Notes under the pieces: generated by a model
Database searches by the model: none
What the model was told of the DNA's origin: nothing
Seen by the model: only the letters and a program-made list of their open reading frames with translations
From: Planctomycetota bacterium
GTDB taxonomy: Bacteria; Planctomycetota; UBA1135; GCA-002686595
DNA: 64,000 nucleotides
Assembly (NCBI GenBank): GCA_016712565.1
Contig: JADJQU010000008.1
Coordinates: 124,001-188,000 of the forward strand
Direction: 5' to 3'
Shown: positions 25,735 to 36,328 of the stretch, piece after piece
How the letters are laid out: the number at the start of each line of letters is the position of its first letter
Numbering within the stretch: the first letter of the stretch is position 1
Translations under genes and position numbers: made by a program

Positions 25735-26882
25735 ATGGACTCGCGCCTGCGCATCGGCATCCTCTGCCACCCGACCTATGGCGGCTCGGGCGTGGTGGCC
25801 AGCGAGCTGGCCCTGTCGCTCGCCGACATGGGCCACGACGTGCACGTGTTTTCCCACGAAGTGCCGCCGCGCCTGGCGCGTTCCGCGGGGCCCGTGCAGA
25901 TGCACCGCGCCCAGGGGATTCCCTACCCGCTGTTCCACTCGACGCCCCACGACCTGGCGATCACGTCGGCGATCCTGGACGTGCACCGCGACCAGGGCCT
26001 CGACATCCTCCACGCCCACTACGCGCTGCCCCATGCGGTGTCGGCGTACCTGGCGCGTTCCGCGGCCTGGCCGATCACTCGCGCCCGGCGCCCCGGGTGG
26101 TCACCACGCTCCACGGCACGGACATCACGCTGGTGGGCAACGATCCGTCCTACGCGCCGCTGACCCAGTTCGTGATCTCGGCCAGCGACGCCGCCACGGC
26201 AGTCTCGGAGTGGCTCGCCGCGGAAACGCGCGCGCGCTTCTGTCCGACCATGCCCTGCTCGCAGGAGATCGAGGTGATCTCCAACTTCATCGACGTCGAG
26301 CGCTTTCGGCCCGACCTGGGCCGCCCCCAGGCCGGTGCTCCGCCGATGGTCGTGCACGTGTCCAATTTCCGTCCCGTGAAGCGTGTGCCCTGGCTGGTGC
26401 GTGCCTTCGCCCAGGCCAGCGCCGGGACCCAGGCCCAGCTCGTGCTCGTGGGCGATGGACCCGACCAGGACGCCTGCCGCGCCCTGGCCCACGAATTGGG
26501 ACTGGGTCCGAGGGCGATCTTCCTGGGCGAGCGCGACGCGATCCCGGAGTTGATGGCACCCGCCGACGTGTTCGCGCTGTCCAGTCGCGAGGAGTCCTTC
26601 GGGCTCTCGGCCCTGGAGGCCATGGCCTGCGGAACACCGGTGGTGTCCACCGACGCGGGCGGCGTCCACGAGGTGGTCGAGCACGGCGTCTCGGGCCTGC
26701 TCTCCCCGGTGGAGGACCTGGGGGCCTTCGCGCGCAACCTCGCCACCCTGCTGGGGGATCGGGCCCTCGCCAAGCGCATGGGCGCCGCGGCACGGGAGCA
26801 GGCGGTGGAGCGCTTCAGTCGCGAACGGGTCGTGGTGCGCTACGAAGAGCTCTACCGCCGCGTCCTGGCCCGCGCCCGGTGA
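25735..26882 (+). CDS. bshA: N-acetyl-alpha-D-glucosaminyl-L-malate synthase BshA, interrupted by a one-base frameshift
   Basis: GT4 glycosyltransferase that joins GlcNAc (from UDP-GlcNAc) to malate, the first step of bacillithiol synthesis. The N-terminal half (RIGILCHPTYGGSGVVASELA, HAHYALPHAVSAYLA) reads in frame from ATG 25735. The C-terminal half (VVTTLHGTDITLVGNDP, VSNFRPVKRV, SSREESFGLSALEAMACGTPVVST) is in another frame from about 26070 to the TGA at 26880-26882. Restoring a single C in GCGGCC(C)TGGCC near 26066 gives a continuous protein of about 382 aa. The break falls inside otherwise conserved sequence, so a sequencing or assembly deletion is more likely than a decayed gene. The stop overlaps the cysteine desulfurase start by one base. 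Confidence 0.85.
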
Positions 26883-28066
26883 TGTCCGTCTACCTGGACC
26901 ACAACGCGACGACACCCATGCGCCAGGAGGTCCGCGCGCGCATCGACGCGCTGCTGGACCAGGGCCTGGGCAACCCGTCGAGCCTGCACGGCTCCGGGCG
27001 CCGGGCCCGACAGGTGATCGACGATGCCCGCATGCAGGCCGCGGCCGCGCTGGGGGTCCACGAGGACTCGGTGACCTTCACCTCCGGCGGGACCGAGGCG
27101 AACAACCTCGCCCTCCTCGGGGGGGTGGGGAGGGACCTCGCCCCCGCGGGCGGGCAGCGCCCCGTGCTCGTGACCACCCGGATCGAGCATTCCTCCGTTC
27201 TTGGCCCCGCCGAGGCGCTGGCCAGGGCCGGCCACGAGGTGCGGCTGGTGGGGGTGGACCGCCAGGGCCGCCTCGACCTGGACCAGCTTCGGTCCGCGGC
27301 GAGGGGGGCCCGGCTGGTGAGCGTCATGGCCGCCAACAACGAAATCGGGGTTTGCCCGCCCCTGGCCCGGGTGGCCGAGTGCCTTGGGGCGGGCAAGGAC
27401 CGCCCCTTCCTTCATACGGACGCCGCCCAGGCCGTGGGCCGCATCGAACTGCCCTGGGCTTCCATCGACCTGGCCTCCGTCTCCGGCCACAAGCTGGGGG
27501 GGCCGGCCGGGGTCGGCCTCTTGGTGCACCGGCCCGGAATTGGGCTCGCGCCCCTGATGCATGGCGGCGGCCAGGAGCTTGGGCTGCGGCCGGGCACCGA
27601 GCCCGTGGCCGCCCTGGGGGGATTCGCCCTGGCCCTGGAGCTCGCTTGCCGCGAGCGCGCGGCCTTCGCCGCCCGACTGGATGGGCTTGCCCGTGAACTG
27701 TGGGGGCGGTTGTCGGAGCGGCGAGGCGGTCTGGAGCTCCTGGGCCCGCCCCTGGAGCTGGCGCCGGGCTCGCCGCCCGGCAGCCCGCCGGAGCGCCTTC
27801 CTGGGACGCTGAACATCCTCGCCCACGACGTTGATGGGAAAGTGCTGGTCACTCGGTTGGACCTGGAGGGCCTGGAGGTGTCGGCGGGCTCCGCCTGCGC
27901 CAGTGGATCCCTCGAACCGTCTCACGTCCTGCTGGCGCTCGGCCTCGACGAATCGAGCGCCCGCGCGGGCTTGCGTGTCTCCCTCGGCCGCACGACCCGT
28001 GCAGAAGATGTGAACATCGCGGTGGAAATCCTGGGGAGAACCCTGGGATTCGCGCGCGCACGCTGA
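26882..28066 (+). CDS. cysteine desulfurase (NifS/IscS family)
   Basis: 394 aa. A PLP enzyme that takes sulfur from cysteine for iron-sulfur clusters or thio-modifications. Features are LDHNATTP at the N-terminus, TSGGTEANNLAL, HTDAAQAVGRIEL, the PLP lysine in VSGHKLGGP (Lys204), and the persulfide-forming Cys in SAGSACASGSLEPSHVL (Cys339). The short Cys loop with the SGSLEPSHVL pattern fits group I NifS/IscS. It is coupled to bshA (TGATG). No iscU or mnmA is next to it. Confidence 0.93.
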   Translation: MSVYLDHNATTPMRQEVRARIDALLDQGLGNPSSLHGSGRRARQVIDDARMQAAAALGVHEDSVTFTSGGTEANNLALLGGVGRDLAPAGGQRPVLVTTRIEHSSVLGPAEALARAGHEVRLVGVDRQGRLDLDQLRSAARGARLVSVMAANNEIGVCPPLARVAECLGAGKDRPFLHTDAAQAVGRIELPWASIDLASVSGHKLGGPAGVGLLVHRPGIGLAPLMHGGGQELGLRPGTEPVAALGGFALALELACRERAAFAARLDGLARELWGRLSERRGGLELLGPPLELAPGSPPGSPPERLPGTLNILAHDVDGKVLVTRLDLEGLEVSAGSACASGSLEPSHVLLALGLDESSARAGLRVSLGRTTRAEDVNIAVEILGRTLGFARAR

Positions 28067-28599
28067 GCGCCGGCGCGGGTTTGCGAACGCGCGGTGAAGA
28101 CCGTGTGCAAACTCGTTGACCGCGAAGGGTCCTGGCGTTGGAATGCCGCCCCCTTGCGACGCTCCTGCGACGGCCCACGGCCCCGCTCGGCACCCACCTC
28201 GCAAGGCTGCCCCACTCCACGGCGCCCGGGCCGTTTTCCCACCGCGGCGCCCACCCCCAGTGCCCCGAACGAGCGAGCCAGCATCATGAGGAAGCTCCGT
28301 ACCGCCGAATCCACTCAGGCTGGCCCCTCGGACAGCCTGCGGCGCACGCACCACGGACGCTCTCCCCGGCGCCTGCTTCTGACTTCACTGCCGCCGACTC
28401 GGGGAGCCGCCGCGGACCGCTGATCCCCGGCGAGACGACCCGGCCTCGGTTTGCGGGGCCCTCGCTTGCCCCTCCGGCGCCGACAACGGGCCCCGGACGG
28501 GCCCCACGGCGCCGCTCCTGAAGCCGCCCCCCTTTGCTCGGCCATTTCCCCAACTCAACCGCCTTGCCCGACGAGCCTCTCTGCCCCGGCCGTCCGCCC
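28067..28599. other. 533-bp intergenic region upstream of dnaA
   Basis: It probably carries the dnaA promoter. TTGACC at 28118 lacks a convincing -10 partner. I see no DnaA boxes close to TTATCCACA and no rpmH. Short open frames here have biased composition without homology. Confidence 0.5.
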
Positions 28600-30174
28600 A
28601 TGGAAGCCCCCCAACCCGTAGACACACGCTGCGACGCCGCTCCCCCCGAGGCGACGGCGCCCGAAACCTGCGCCCAAGCGGACGCCGCGGCTCCGGAGGC
28701 ACCCGCGGCCACCCCCCAGCCGACGAGCGCTGCCGACCTGCTCGCCCGCTGGGTCGACGTCCAGACCGCCCTGCAGGCCCTGATCCAGCGCGAGCAATTC
28801 GAGACCTGGTTCCGGCGCGCCGAGCTGCGCAGCGCCGACGCCTCGCGGGTTTGCCTGGCCGTCCAGAACGCCTTCACCCGCGACTGGCTGGAGCGCCACT
28901 ACCTCACCGCCATCCAGCGCGCCGTGGCCAAGGCCTTCGGCCGCAACCTGACGGTCGAGTTCGTCGTCGATGCCGAGCTGGTGGGCGAACGCCGACCCCG
29001 CTCCGCGACCGGCAATGGGACCGACCCGGCGAGCGGCCCCGGTGCTTCCGGGTCTCCGGGCAACCCTTCGGGCCCGGGGGAGTCGACGCCTTCCCTGCAA
29101 CCGTCCATGGCCCTGACCGTCGGCGCGCCCGTGAGCCGCCTGATGTGGGCCAGCGACGTGCCGCTCAACCCCCACTACCGCTTCGACAACTTCGTGGTGG
29201 GCCCCTGCAACCGGTTCGCCCATGCGGCCTCCGTGGGGGTCAGCGAGAGCCCCGGAAAGAACTACAACCCGTTCTTCCTCCACGGCTCCAATGGCTTGGG
29301 CAAGACGCACCTGCTCCAGTCCCTCTGCTACGCGCTGCTGGAGCGCACGCCTCAAACGCGAATCCTCTACCTGTCCTGCGAGACGTTCGTCAATCACTTC
29401 ATCTCGGCGCTGACCGATGGGGACCTGACCACCTTCCGCAGCAAGTACCGCAACGTGGACGTGCTGGTGGTCGACGACATCCACCTGCTGGCGAACAAGG
29501 AACGCACGCAGGAAGAGTTCTTCCACACCTTCAACACGCTCTACAACGCCGGCAAGCAGATCGTGCTGTCGTCGGACACCTCGCCCAAGGAGATCCCGAC
29601 ACTGCAGGAACGCCTGGTTTCGCGCTTCAAATGGGGCCTGGTCACGGAAATCGAGCGGCCCTGCTACGAGACGCGCATGGCGATCCTCAAGCGCAAGAGC
29701 CGCGAGCGCGGGCACGAGCTACCCGAGGACGTGGCGCGCCTCTTGGCCGAGCACATCGACCGCAACATCCGCGAGCTGGAGGGCGCCGTGACGCGCCTGC
29801 AGGGCTACGCCTCCCTCAGCGGCCAGGCTCTGACGCCCGAGCTGGCCATGCGCGTGCTGCGCGACGTGTTCACGCAATCGCGCGGACAGCTCTCGATGGA
29901 AGAGATCCTGCGCGTGGTCACGGCCCACTTCAACACCAAGCTCAGCGAGCTGCAGTCCAAGCGTCGCAGCAACGCCATCGTGTTCCCGCGACAGATCGGC
30001 ATGTACCTGATCCGCAAGAGCACGCGTCATTCCCTGGAAGAGATCGGCGGCTTCTTCGGCGGTCGCGACCACTCGACGGTGCTCTACGCCATCGAGCGCA
30101 TCGAACAGGAAATGAGTGCCAATCCGCGCACCAAGGAACTCGTCGCGGGGTTCCTGAACCAGCTGCGCCGCTAG
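28600..30174 (+). CDS. dnaA: chromosomal replication initiator DnaA
   Basis: 524 aa from ATG 28600; an in-frame TTG at 28534 would add 22 Pro-rich residues. Domain I is LIQREQFETWFRRAEL. A Gly/Ser/Pro linker covers about 140-190. The AAA+ core begins NPHYRFDNFVVGPCNRFAHAA with Walker A GSNGLGKT (229-236), Walker B LVVDDIHLL (about 289-297), and sensor/arginine-finger region LQERLVSRFKWGL. Domain IV ends with the DnaA-box-binding helix-turn-helix GGRDHSTVLYAIERIE (about 488-503). It lies upstream of dnaN with a 663-bp gap that is the best oriC candidate. Confidence 0.97.
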   Translation: MEAPQPVDTRCDAAPPEATAPETCAQADAAAPEAPAATPQPTSAADLLARWVDVQTALQALIQREQFETWFRRAELRSADASRVCLAVQNAFTRDWLERHYLTAIQRAVAKAFGRNLTVEFVVDAELVGERRPRSATGNGTDPASGPGASGSPGNPSGPGESTPSLQPSMALTVGAPVSRLMWASDVPLNPHYRFDNFVVGPCNRFAHAASVGVSESPGKNYNPFFLHGSNGLGKTHLLQSLCYALLERTPQTRILYLSCETFVNHFISALTDGDLTTFRSKYRNVDVLVVDDIHLLANKERTQEEFFHTFNTLYNAGKQIVLSSDTSPKEIPTLQERLVSRFKWGLVTEIERPCYETRMAILKRKSRERGHELPEDVARLLAEHIDRNIRELEGAVTRLQGYASLSGQALTPELAMRVLRDVFTQSRGQLSMEEILRVVTAHFNTKLSELQSKRRSNAIVFPRQIGMYLIRKSTRHSLEEIGGFFGGRDHSTVLYAIERIEQEMSANPRTKELVAGFLNQLRR

Positions 30175-30310
30175 TGCCGCTAGTGCCGCCAATGGACGTC
30201 CTCCGCAGTCCGTCGGCCGAATCGCCTCGCCTGCGGCTCCCTGGCGTAGCGGCCGCCCCTGCGCGTGATGCGGTGAACCCGCGGCGTCGCGGCGCCTGGC
30301 GGGCCATCGG
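30172..30310. repeat. putative dispersed intergenic repeat, copy 2
   Basis: It starts at the dnaA stop with CTAGTGCCG present twice in tandem (30172-30189). The blocks GCCTGCGGCTCCC and GCGGTGAACCCGCGGCGTCGCGG then follow in the same order as in the copy at 8541-8720. Similarity is patchy and judged by eye. Confidence 0.4.
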
Positions 30311-30491
30311 CGGCCGGCGCGCCCCCTCCGAGGAGCTTCGAAGCCTGGGCGGGGGGACGCGACCGCGCCAGCCCTCCTGTGCGCTCGCAGCCCCTCCGGA
30401 GGGCCGTCGCGGGAGCCCGACCATGGGCCCCAAGGCACCGGGAACAACCCGTGCAAAACCCGGCAACCGCCGCGGACAAGGCCCCGCCTTT

Positions 30492-30717
30492 CGTGGAGAT
30501 CCGGGCAGTTCTCCCGCGCCCCTGCGCTCCGTCCGCCCCCCCCTGTGGAGGGGTGTGGAGAAGTGCCAGGGAAATCCCCGTGCCATCCACATCGAATTCA
30601 CGTTCCAAGAGGGGCCCTGAACCGACCTAGAACCATGCCCTGACTGCCCTTGCGATCGTCGGCTCGGGCGTTCTCCACGGAGAGTCGCGGCCTTATGATG
30701 ATGAAGATCTCTTTCCA
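30492..30717. other. candidate replication origin (oriC) in the dnaA-dnaN gap
   Basis: Several sequences close to the DnaA box TTATCCACA cluster here. They are TGTGGAGAA (30554-30562, reverse TTCTCCACA, one mismatch), TGTGGAGGG (30544-30552), CGTGGAGAT (30492-30500), CCATCCACA (30583-30591) and TTCTCCACG (30671-30679). An AT-rich patch (CCTTATGATGATGAAGATC, 30691-30709) lies next to them and could be the unwinding element. The remaining gap (30310-30490 and 30718-30837) is GC-rich without a gene. Placement between dnaA and dnaN fits many bacteria, but the boxes are imperfect. Confidence 0.55.
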
Positions 30718-30837
30718 GGAGGAAAGTCCCCCCAACCCCCTGAAAAGCCCGCTCCCGATCCAGCCCCCTCGCGCGCCACCCCCACGCTCCCACACCCCGG
30801 TCTTTGCCCGCTGCCCCCCAGCCAGGAACTGTCCCGC

Positions 30838-31938
30838 ATGAAACTCCTCTGCAATCGAGAGAAGCTCCGTGAAGGTCTCGCGTTGGCCAACAACGTGATC
30901 CCGGCGAAGAGCCCCAAGCCCGCGTTGGTGAACGTCTGCCTCGTGGCCACCCAGGACGCCCTGGAGCTCGTGGGCACCGACCTCGAGGTGGCGCTCCGCT
31001 ACCGGATCGAGGACGTCAAGGTCGAGGAGCCCGGCACGGCCGTGATCCCGGCGCGACTGGCGTTCGACTTCGTGCGCGACCTGACCGGCGAGACCGTGAC
31101 GCTGGCCACCCAGGCCTCGAACTGCACGATCTCCAGCGGATCGGACTCCTGCGAGCTGGTGACCGTGGACCCCGACGAGTTCCCCGTGGTGGCCCACTTC
31201 GACACGGCGGGAGCGGTGTCGCTTCAGGCGGGCACGTTCACGGCCCTGGTGGGGCGCACGGCCTTCGCCGCGGCCCGCGAGCAGGGGCGCTACGCCATGC
31301 ACGGCGTGCTGACGGAGATCGCCGAGGGCCAACTCAAGATGGTCGCCACCGACGGTCGCCGGTTGGCGGTGGCTTCGGCGCCCATCGACGCTCCGAGCCA
31401 TCCGCCGCGGCCGGTGATCGTGCCCACCAAGGGCATGCAGCTCTTCTGCCGCGTGATCTCCGACCCCCTGGACCAGATCCAGCTTTCCTTCAGCGACAAC
31501 CAGATCGGCGTCAAGACGCGCCATGCCGAGGTCTTCGCGCGGCTCCTCGACGGCGAATTCCCGCGCTACCAGGCCGTGATCCCCGGCGAGAGCGCCAACC
31601 TCGTGGAGGCCGATGCCGAAGTCCTGGTGCGCAAGTTGCGGCTGGTCGCCAACGTCACCGGCGAGGAAGCTCGGGCGGTGCGGCTCTCGATGAAGAAGGG
31701 CACCCTGGAACTGTTCGGCCATTCCGCAGGCCGGGGCGAGGCCCGGGCGGCCATGGAAATCGAATACAAGGGCAAGAACGCGGAGATCGCCTTCAACCCC
31801 GACTACGTGATCGACGGCCTCAAGAACTGCGAAAGCGGAACGGTGGTGCTGGAGTTCAACGAGAAGACCTCGCCGGGCAAGTTCCGCCTCGGAGAGAACT
31901 ACATCTACATCGTGATGCCGATCACGATCGACACCTGA
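30838..31938 (+). CDS. dnaN: DNA polymerase III beta subunit (sliding clamp)
   Basis: 366 aa, standard length. The ring-shaped clamp tethers the replicative polymerase. Features are MKLLCNREKLREGLALANNVIPAKSPKPAL, EFPVVAHFD, AREQGRYAMHGVL, LKMVATDGRRLAVA, the RLLDGEFPRYQAVIP motif and a C-terminus ending IYIVMPITI. AGGA precedes the ATG by 9-10 nt. The DUF721 gene follows 5 bp after the stop. Confidence 0.96.
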   Translation: MKLLCNREKLREGLALANNVIPAKSPKPALVNVCLVATQDALELVGTDLEVALRYRIEDVKVEEPGTAVIPARLAFDFVRDLTGETVTLATQASNCTISSGSDSCELVTVDPDEFPVVAHFDTAGAVSLQAGTFTALVGRTAFAAAREQGRYAMHGVLTEIAEGQLKMVATDGRRLAVASAPIDAPSHPPRPVIVPTKGMQLFCRVISDPLDQIQLSFSDNQIGVKTRHAEVFARLLDGEFPRYQAVIPGESANLVEADAEVLVRKLRLVANVTGEEARAVRLSMKKGTLELFGHSAGRGEARAAMEIEYKGKNAEIAFNPDYVIDGLKNCESGTVVLEFNEKTSPGKFRLGENYIYIVMPITIDT

Positions 31939-31943
31939 GCGCC

Positions 31944-32258
31944 TTGCACAAGCAAGAACGCAAGCGCGAGCCGACGCCGCTGCAGGATGCTCTGGCGGCC
32001 TACCTGCGCGACTCCGGCCTGGAATCGAAGTTCGCGCAGGCTCGCGTGCTGCGCGCCTGGCACGAGGTGGTGGGAGAGGTGCTGGCCAAGCGCGCCCGCG
32101 CCGTGCGCTTCCAGGGCGGCGAGCTGCTCGTCGAAGTCCTGTCGGCTCCCCACTTGCACGAACTGACCAATTTCACAGGCGAACGCTATCGGGCGCTCGC
32201 CAACCAGAAGCTCGGAGCGCCGCGCATCACGCGCGTCGTGTTCCAGCTCCAGCGCTGA
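31944..32258 (+). CDS. DUF721 (DciA-like) protein
   Basis: 104 aa from TTG 31944. The family signature is clear: ALAAYLRDSGLESKF, VLRAWHEVVGEVLAKRARAVRFQGGELLVEVLSAPHLHELT. DUF721 proteins include DciA, the helicase loader/operator of bacteria lacking DnaC/DnaI, and the position between dnaN and gyrB fits a replication role. The start is set by the 5-bp gap after dnaN. Confidence 0.82.
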   Translation: MHKQERKREPTPLQDALAAYLRDSGLESKFAQARVLRAWHEVVGEVLAKRARAVRFQGGELLVEVLSAPHLHELTNFTGERYRALANQKLGAPRITRVVFQLQR

Positions 32259-32292
32259 ACCCAGGCGCGCCGCCGCGCGCCCACTTGTCACC

Positions 32293-34740
<2,448 letters not shown>

Positions 34741-35057
34741 CCTCCGGCCCCGCCCCAGCCCGGCCGGCGGGCGCGGAGAATCGGAGACCCTCACGGAGCC
34801 CTGGTCGACTGTGGCCTGCCGAGGCCGCGGTGGGCCCCAGTGGGGGTCCGGCGGAAGTCCCAGGGATCCGGGAGCCGAAAGGGGCCGGGTGGGGCGCCCC
34901 TGGGCCCTCCGGGGGGCTCTCGCCGGCCGGCCGCGTGCCCCCGGGCCCCCGTGCACCGGGTGGCCCCTCTCTCCCGAGGCGGGGTGGGCCCCCGCCGGCC
35001 GGAGCCTCTCAAGGGATCCGGCGTGCCGAGCCGATACGGCGCCGGGGTTCCCCGACC
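34741..35057. other. 317-bp GC-rich intergenic region after gyrB
   Basis: Extremely GC-rich with many short self-complementary runs (CCGGCCGGCGG, GGGCCCTCC). I see no gene and no clear terminator. Confidence 0.5.
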
Positions 35058-35654
35058 GTGAAGAGCAGCCAGAGACTCGAGTACGCCCACCTCGCGCAGG
35101 TCCTCGGTCAGCGCGGGTTGGTGGATCCCCAACGACTGCACCTGGCGCTGCAGACGGGCAAGTCCTCCCAGATGCCCTTCCCGGAGATCCTGATCAACGA
35201 GAACCTGATCAGCGACTGGGACCTCTCGCGCGTCGTCTGCGACATGTACAACCTGCCCTTCCTGCCGGTGGACATCCACCCGCCGGGCTCACGGGCCTTC
35301 GAGGGGCTCGATCGCGAGTTCTTCCGCCGCCACCACCTGATTCCGGTGGACCGCAACGGGCAAGTCATGACCGTGTGCATGCCGGCGATCGTGCCGGCGG
35401 AGGTGTTGGCTCAGCTTTCGGCCGACACGGAAATGCACATCGCCGCCGTGGTGGGCACCGTGGCCACCAACAACCGCTGGTTCGACGAGAACATGCCCGC
35501 GGAGGCCGCGCCGGCCCTGCCGGGCGAAGGCACCAACGTCGGGGCCTGGAGCAACCTGTTCGACGAAGCCGACGCCTCGGTGCTCGAAGCCCTCACGGGT
35601 GAGGGGCTATCCCTGGAGGTTGAGCCGCAGTCGGATCTGGATCCGCGGGGCTAG
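35058..35654 (+). CDS. stand-alone GspE/PilB N-terminal (MshEN-like) domain protein
   Basis: 198 aa from GTG 35058. The body matches the N-terminal domain of type II secretion / type IV pilus ATPases: LAQVLGQRGLVDPQRLHLALQTGKSSQMPFPEILINENLISDWDLSRVVCDMYNLPFL, then FRRHHLIPVDRNGQVMTVCMPAI. There is no ATPase domain; the C-terminal 60 residues are acidic and Pro/Ala-rich. MshEN domains can bind c-di-GMP, so a signalling or scaffold role is possible. The first start with a sensible N-terminus is chosen; upstream frame is low-complexity. The 3' end overlaps the convergent tat gene by 62 bp. Confidence 0.72.
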   Translation: MKSSQRLEYAHLAQVLGQRGLVDPQRLHLALQTGKSSQMPFPEILINENLISDWDLSRVVCDMYNLPFLPVDIHPPGSRAFEGLDREFFRRHHLIPVDRNGQVMTVCMPAIVPAEVLAQLSADTEMHIAAVVGTVATNNRWFDENMPAEAAPALPGEGTNVGAWSNLFDEADASVLEALTGEGLSLEVEPQSDLDPRG

Positions 35655-36081
35655 GGCCCAGGTCCGCCGGTCCCCCGTCGGCTTCCGGTGAGGCCCCCTT
35701 GGGCGCCGGATAGGGGTTCACGGGCGTCGCGTCCGGCCCCAGGTGGGGTTCGCGGCGGTCCTCCAGCAAGGCGCCGCGGGCGGCGGACAGCTCCTCGATC
35801 ACGGGGGCTCCGACCTCGCGCTTGAGGCCTTCGACGCCCTGACGCAGGCTGCGCGCGGGATCGAAGTTGCGCGCCTCGCGGGGCACCGAGTTCTCCACCT
35901 GCCGCCGCACTTCCATGATCTCGCGGTCGATGCCGCTGTCCCGGCGCAGGTCGCTTACGGAGCGGCGGAACTTCATCAGCCAGCTCCCGAATTCGGCGGC
36001 CACCTGCGGCAAGCGCGGTCCGAAGATCAGGATGGCCATCACGACGATGGCCACGATTTCCGTGGGCCCCAGATTGAACAT
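35593..36081 (-). CDS. TatA/TatB-family twin-arginine translocase subunit
   Basis: 162 aa. The N-terminal transmembrane helix and hinge (MFNLGPTEIVAIVVMAILIFGPRLPQVAAEFG) followed by an amphipathic helix (LMKFRRSVSDLRRD) are typical. GPTE-I-x and FGPRLPQ match TatA/TatB. The length and long charged, Pro-rich tail are closer to TatB. TatC is not in the window. Tat export is supported by the Tat-type signal of the exported SGNH protein at 52558-53361. Confidence 0.85.
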   Translation of the reverse strand: MFNLGPTEIVAIVVMAILIFGPRLPQVAAEFGSWLMKFRRSVSDLRRDSGIDREIMEVRRQVENSVPREARNFDPARSLRQGVEGLKREVGAPVIEELSAARGALLEDRREPHLGPDATPVNPYPAPKGASPEADGGPADLGPSPADPDPTAAQPPGIAPHP

Positions 36082-36093
36082 CGGCGACCGGGG

Positions 36094-36099
36094 ATTCTA
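36094..36099 (-). promoter_or_regulatory. -10-like TAGAAT upstream of the tat gene
   Basis: On the minus strand TAGAAT is followed by 12 nt and then the ATG at 36081, giving a leader of about 5 nt if used. Confidence 0.35.
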
Positions 36100-36328
36100 G
36101 CAGGCCCGGTCCGGGAGAGCGCCCGCGGGAGGGAGGTCCCGGCTCACGGTCCGCCGAGGGCGAGCAGGGCCTCCGCGCTCCGGGCGGCCCCAGGGCACAG
36201 GATCACCGCCGCGCGACCCGGCGCTTTCCGAGGCCGCCGCGTCGGAGTCCGTCCGGCACGGCGCGGTCCTCCGCGACCCCGCTCGCCCCGCGGCGACAAG
36301 TTCGACCCAGAGGGGCCCCGCGGGCGTT

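Noticed and set aside
28094..28423. short open frame upstream of dnaA, checked as a possible rpmH
   Set aside because: It lacks the ribosomal protein L34 sequence pattern; composition is generic.
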